8,856 bases of DNA from the NCBI GenBank assembly GCA_003455655.1, contig DMQP01000206.1, positions 1 to 8,856 on the forward strand, given 5' to 3'. The stretch is from Treponema sp. GTDB lineage: Bacteria > Spirochaetota > Spirochaetia > Treponematales > Treponemataceae. The notes under the pieces are model-generated. The model was not told the origin of the DNA, made no database searches, and worked only from the letters and a program-made list of their open reading frames with translations. Of the stretch, positions 7,553-8,856 are shown piece after piece (the first letter of the stretch is position 1; the number at the start of each line of letters is the position of its first letter). Position numbers and translations under genes: made by a program.

Positions 7553-8437
7553 CTAGTAAACCATTGTTCCAATACCACGATCACTAAACATTTCAATAAG
7601 CAGTGAGTGTGGAACTCGACCGTCAATAATATGGGTTCGCGGAACTCCACCGTTTCGAGCCATAAGACAACATTCAATTTTAGGAATCATTCCTCCAGCT
7701 ATAACACCTTGCTCTTTAAGCGCAGGAACATCACTCACATGTATACGCTGAATAAGCGACTGTGGATCGTTGACATCTCGCAGAACTCCTGGCACATTGG
7801 TAAGCTGCACAAATTTTTCTGCACCAAGGGCAACTGCAATTTTTGCAGCAGCAGTGTCGGCGTTAATGTTGTAACGGTTCATATCTCCGGTTTCTCCCAG
7901 TGCTACCGTTGAAACAACAGGAATAAATCCCTGAGACAAAAGTGAAGTAAGAATTTCTGGATGAACTTCTGTTACTTCTCCTACAAAGCCAAGGTCTACA
8001 CCGTCTTTTTCAATTTTTTTTGCGCGAAGAAGACCAGAATCAACTCCACACAAACCGACAGCTTTTCCGCCCTTTTGCAAAAGAATACCAACAATTTCTT
8101 TATTGAGTTTTCCTGCAAGCACCATCTGAACTATATCCATTGTTTCTGCATCGGTATAGCGCAAACCGTTAATGAACTTGCTCTCTTTTCCAACACGCTC
8201 AAGCATGTGGTTTATTTCAGGACCGCCACCGTGAACCAGCACAACCTGAATTCCAATTGTGTTAAGAAGAACAATATCTTCCATTACATCAGCTTTGAGA
8301 TTGTCATCAAGCATAGCGTTGCCGCCGTATTTTACAACGACAATTTTTCCAACCCAATGTTTAAAGTACGGAAGTGCCTGCGACAGTACTCCAGACCAAT
8401 GTTCATTATCTAACCGAGGATCGTCTTCCTTATCCAT
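7553..8437 (-). CDS. argB: Acetylglutamate kinase
   Basis: It phosphorylates N-acetylglutamate with ATP, the second step of arginine synthesis. The protein has 294 residues and a complete amino-acid kinase fold: KYGGNAM (36-42) with K36 as a catalytic lysine, VHGGGP (68-73), R93 for substrate binding, NINAD (190-194) with D194 organising the active site, TNVPGVL (213-219), and GGMIPK (248-253) with K253 as the second catalytic lysine. The C-terminal block [17 protein letters not shown] is typical. About 30 residues precede the first strand, including [14 protein letters not shown]; this N-terminal helix region is a feature of arginine-inhibited hexameric kinases such as that of Thermotoga maritima, so feedback by arginine is likely (inference). 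AGGAG (8448-8444) lies 6 nt before the ATG and overlaps the argJ stop TAG, so the gene is probably translationally coupled to argJ. Confidence 0.96.
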   Translation of the reverse strand: MDKEDDPRLDNEHWSGVLSQALPYFKHWVGKIVVVKYGGNAMLDDNLKADVMEDIVLLNTIGIQVVLVHGGGPEINHMLERVGKESKFINGLRYTDAETMDIVQMVLAGKLNKEIVGILLQKGGKAVGLCGVDSGLLRAKKIEKDGVDLGFVGEVTEVHPEILTSLLSQGFIPVVSTVALGETGDMNRYNINADTAAAKIAVALGAEKFVQLTNVPGVLRDVNDPQSLIQRIHVSDVPALKEQGVIAGGMIPKIECCLMARNGGVPRTHIIDGRVPHSLLIEMFSDRGIGTMVY

Positions 8438-8446
8438 AAAGCACTC

Positions 8447-8856
8447 CTATGTTCTATAGTCACCGTTAATTTTTACGTAATCGTATGTAAGATCGCAACC
8501 CCATGCAGTACCACATGCTGTTCCGTCTTCAAGAACTACTCGAACCGTAACTTCATCTTGTGAAAGAATTTCTTTTGCCTTATCTTCATCGAATGCAAGG
8601 GGAACTCCATGGTCAAAAACCATAACACTGTCTTCTGTTCCCTCGGGAAGTCCTAAGACATCTGTAGCTCCATGACGCTGAGCACCTTTTACACTGCACA
8701 AAGAAATGACTGTTTTTTCCGGGCTAAAGTTTGCACCTGAATAACCCATAGCGCAAAGTATACGACCGAAGTTTGCATCTCGACCATAGAACATTGCTTT
8801 AACCAGTGAAGATGAAACAACACTCTTTGCAAGTTGACGAGCGGTTTCTACGGTAG
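8447..8856 (-). CDS. argJ: Glutamate N-acetyltransferase (ArgJ), C-terminal fragment cut by window edge
   Basis: Only the last 135 codons and the TAG stop are inside the window; the frame stays open to the right edge, so the internal ATG at 8794 is not the true start. ArgJ moves the acetyl group from N-acetylornithine to glutamate, releasing ornithine and making the pathway cyclic. Many homologues also use acetyl-CoA, but the fragment cannot show which type this is. The self-cleavage Thr that separates the alpha and beta chains lies outside; the visible part belongs to the beta chain. Family motifs are a VSSSLVKAMFYGRDANFGRI block at about 8819-8760, with Phe where many members have Trp, and the C-terminal AWGCDLTYDYVKINGDYRT. 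It is followed 9 bp later by argB. Confidence 0.95.
   Translation of the reverse strand, partial: TVETARQLAKSVVSSSLVKAMFYGRDANFGRILCAMGYSGANFSPEKTVISLCSVKGAQRHGATDVLGLPEGTEDSVMVFDHGVPLAFDEDKAKEILSQDEVTVRVVLEDGTACGTAWGCDLTYDYVKINGDYRT

Noticed and set aside
7961..8413. 150-codon plus-strand ORF
   Set aside because: Antisense to argB, with no recognisable motif and a composition typical of a reverse-complement shadow.

Overview
The window reads as a stretch of chromosome from a spirochaete, most likely a Treponema-type bacterium. This rests on moderately low G+C (about 40 % by eye), three exported proteins with short signal peptides (two with relaxed spirochaete-style lipoboxes ending in Cys23), and an exported protein at 4883-6349 that resembles a family I associate with treponemes. 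Having arginine and aromatic amino-acid biosynthesis points to a commensal or free-living relative rather than a reduced pathogen such as T. pallidum. The genus is an inference; there is no rRNA in the window.

Layout, right to left on the minus strand. The first block is an arginine operon: the C-terminal end of argJ (runs off the right edge), argB, argD, then the exported protein gene, with gaps of 9, 18 and 9 bp. The second block is aroF (DAHP synthase), tyrA (prephenate dehydrogenase) and a long M16 zinc-peptidase lipoprotein gene that runs off the left edge, with gaps of 11 and 4 bp. Between the blocks one gene lies on the plus strand (4108-4878), encoding an unrecognised lipoprotein. It diverges from aroF across a 120-bp promoter region and converges on the exported-protein gene with only 4 bp between the stop codons.

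How the genes work together. ArgJ makes N-acetylglutamate while releasing ornithine, ArgB phosphorylates it, and ArgD transaminates the semialdehyde; argC is not in the window and may lie upstream of argJ. AroF commits carbon to the shikimate pathway and TyrA carries out the oxidative step to tyrosine. AroF has the N-terminal domain used for Tyr/Phe feedback in the Thermotoga-type enzyme, and ArgB has the N-terminal helix region seen in arginine-inhibited hexameric kinases, so both pathways probably have allosteric control.

The core genes are ordinary biosynthesis. The less ordinary points are that each biosynthetic block ends in a tightly coupled gene for an exported protein, the unidentified lipoprotein between them, and the compact divergent and convergent junctions around it. 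I see no mobile element, CRISPR array, RNA gene or intact new system. No gene-free stretch exceeds 120 bp.
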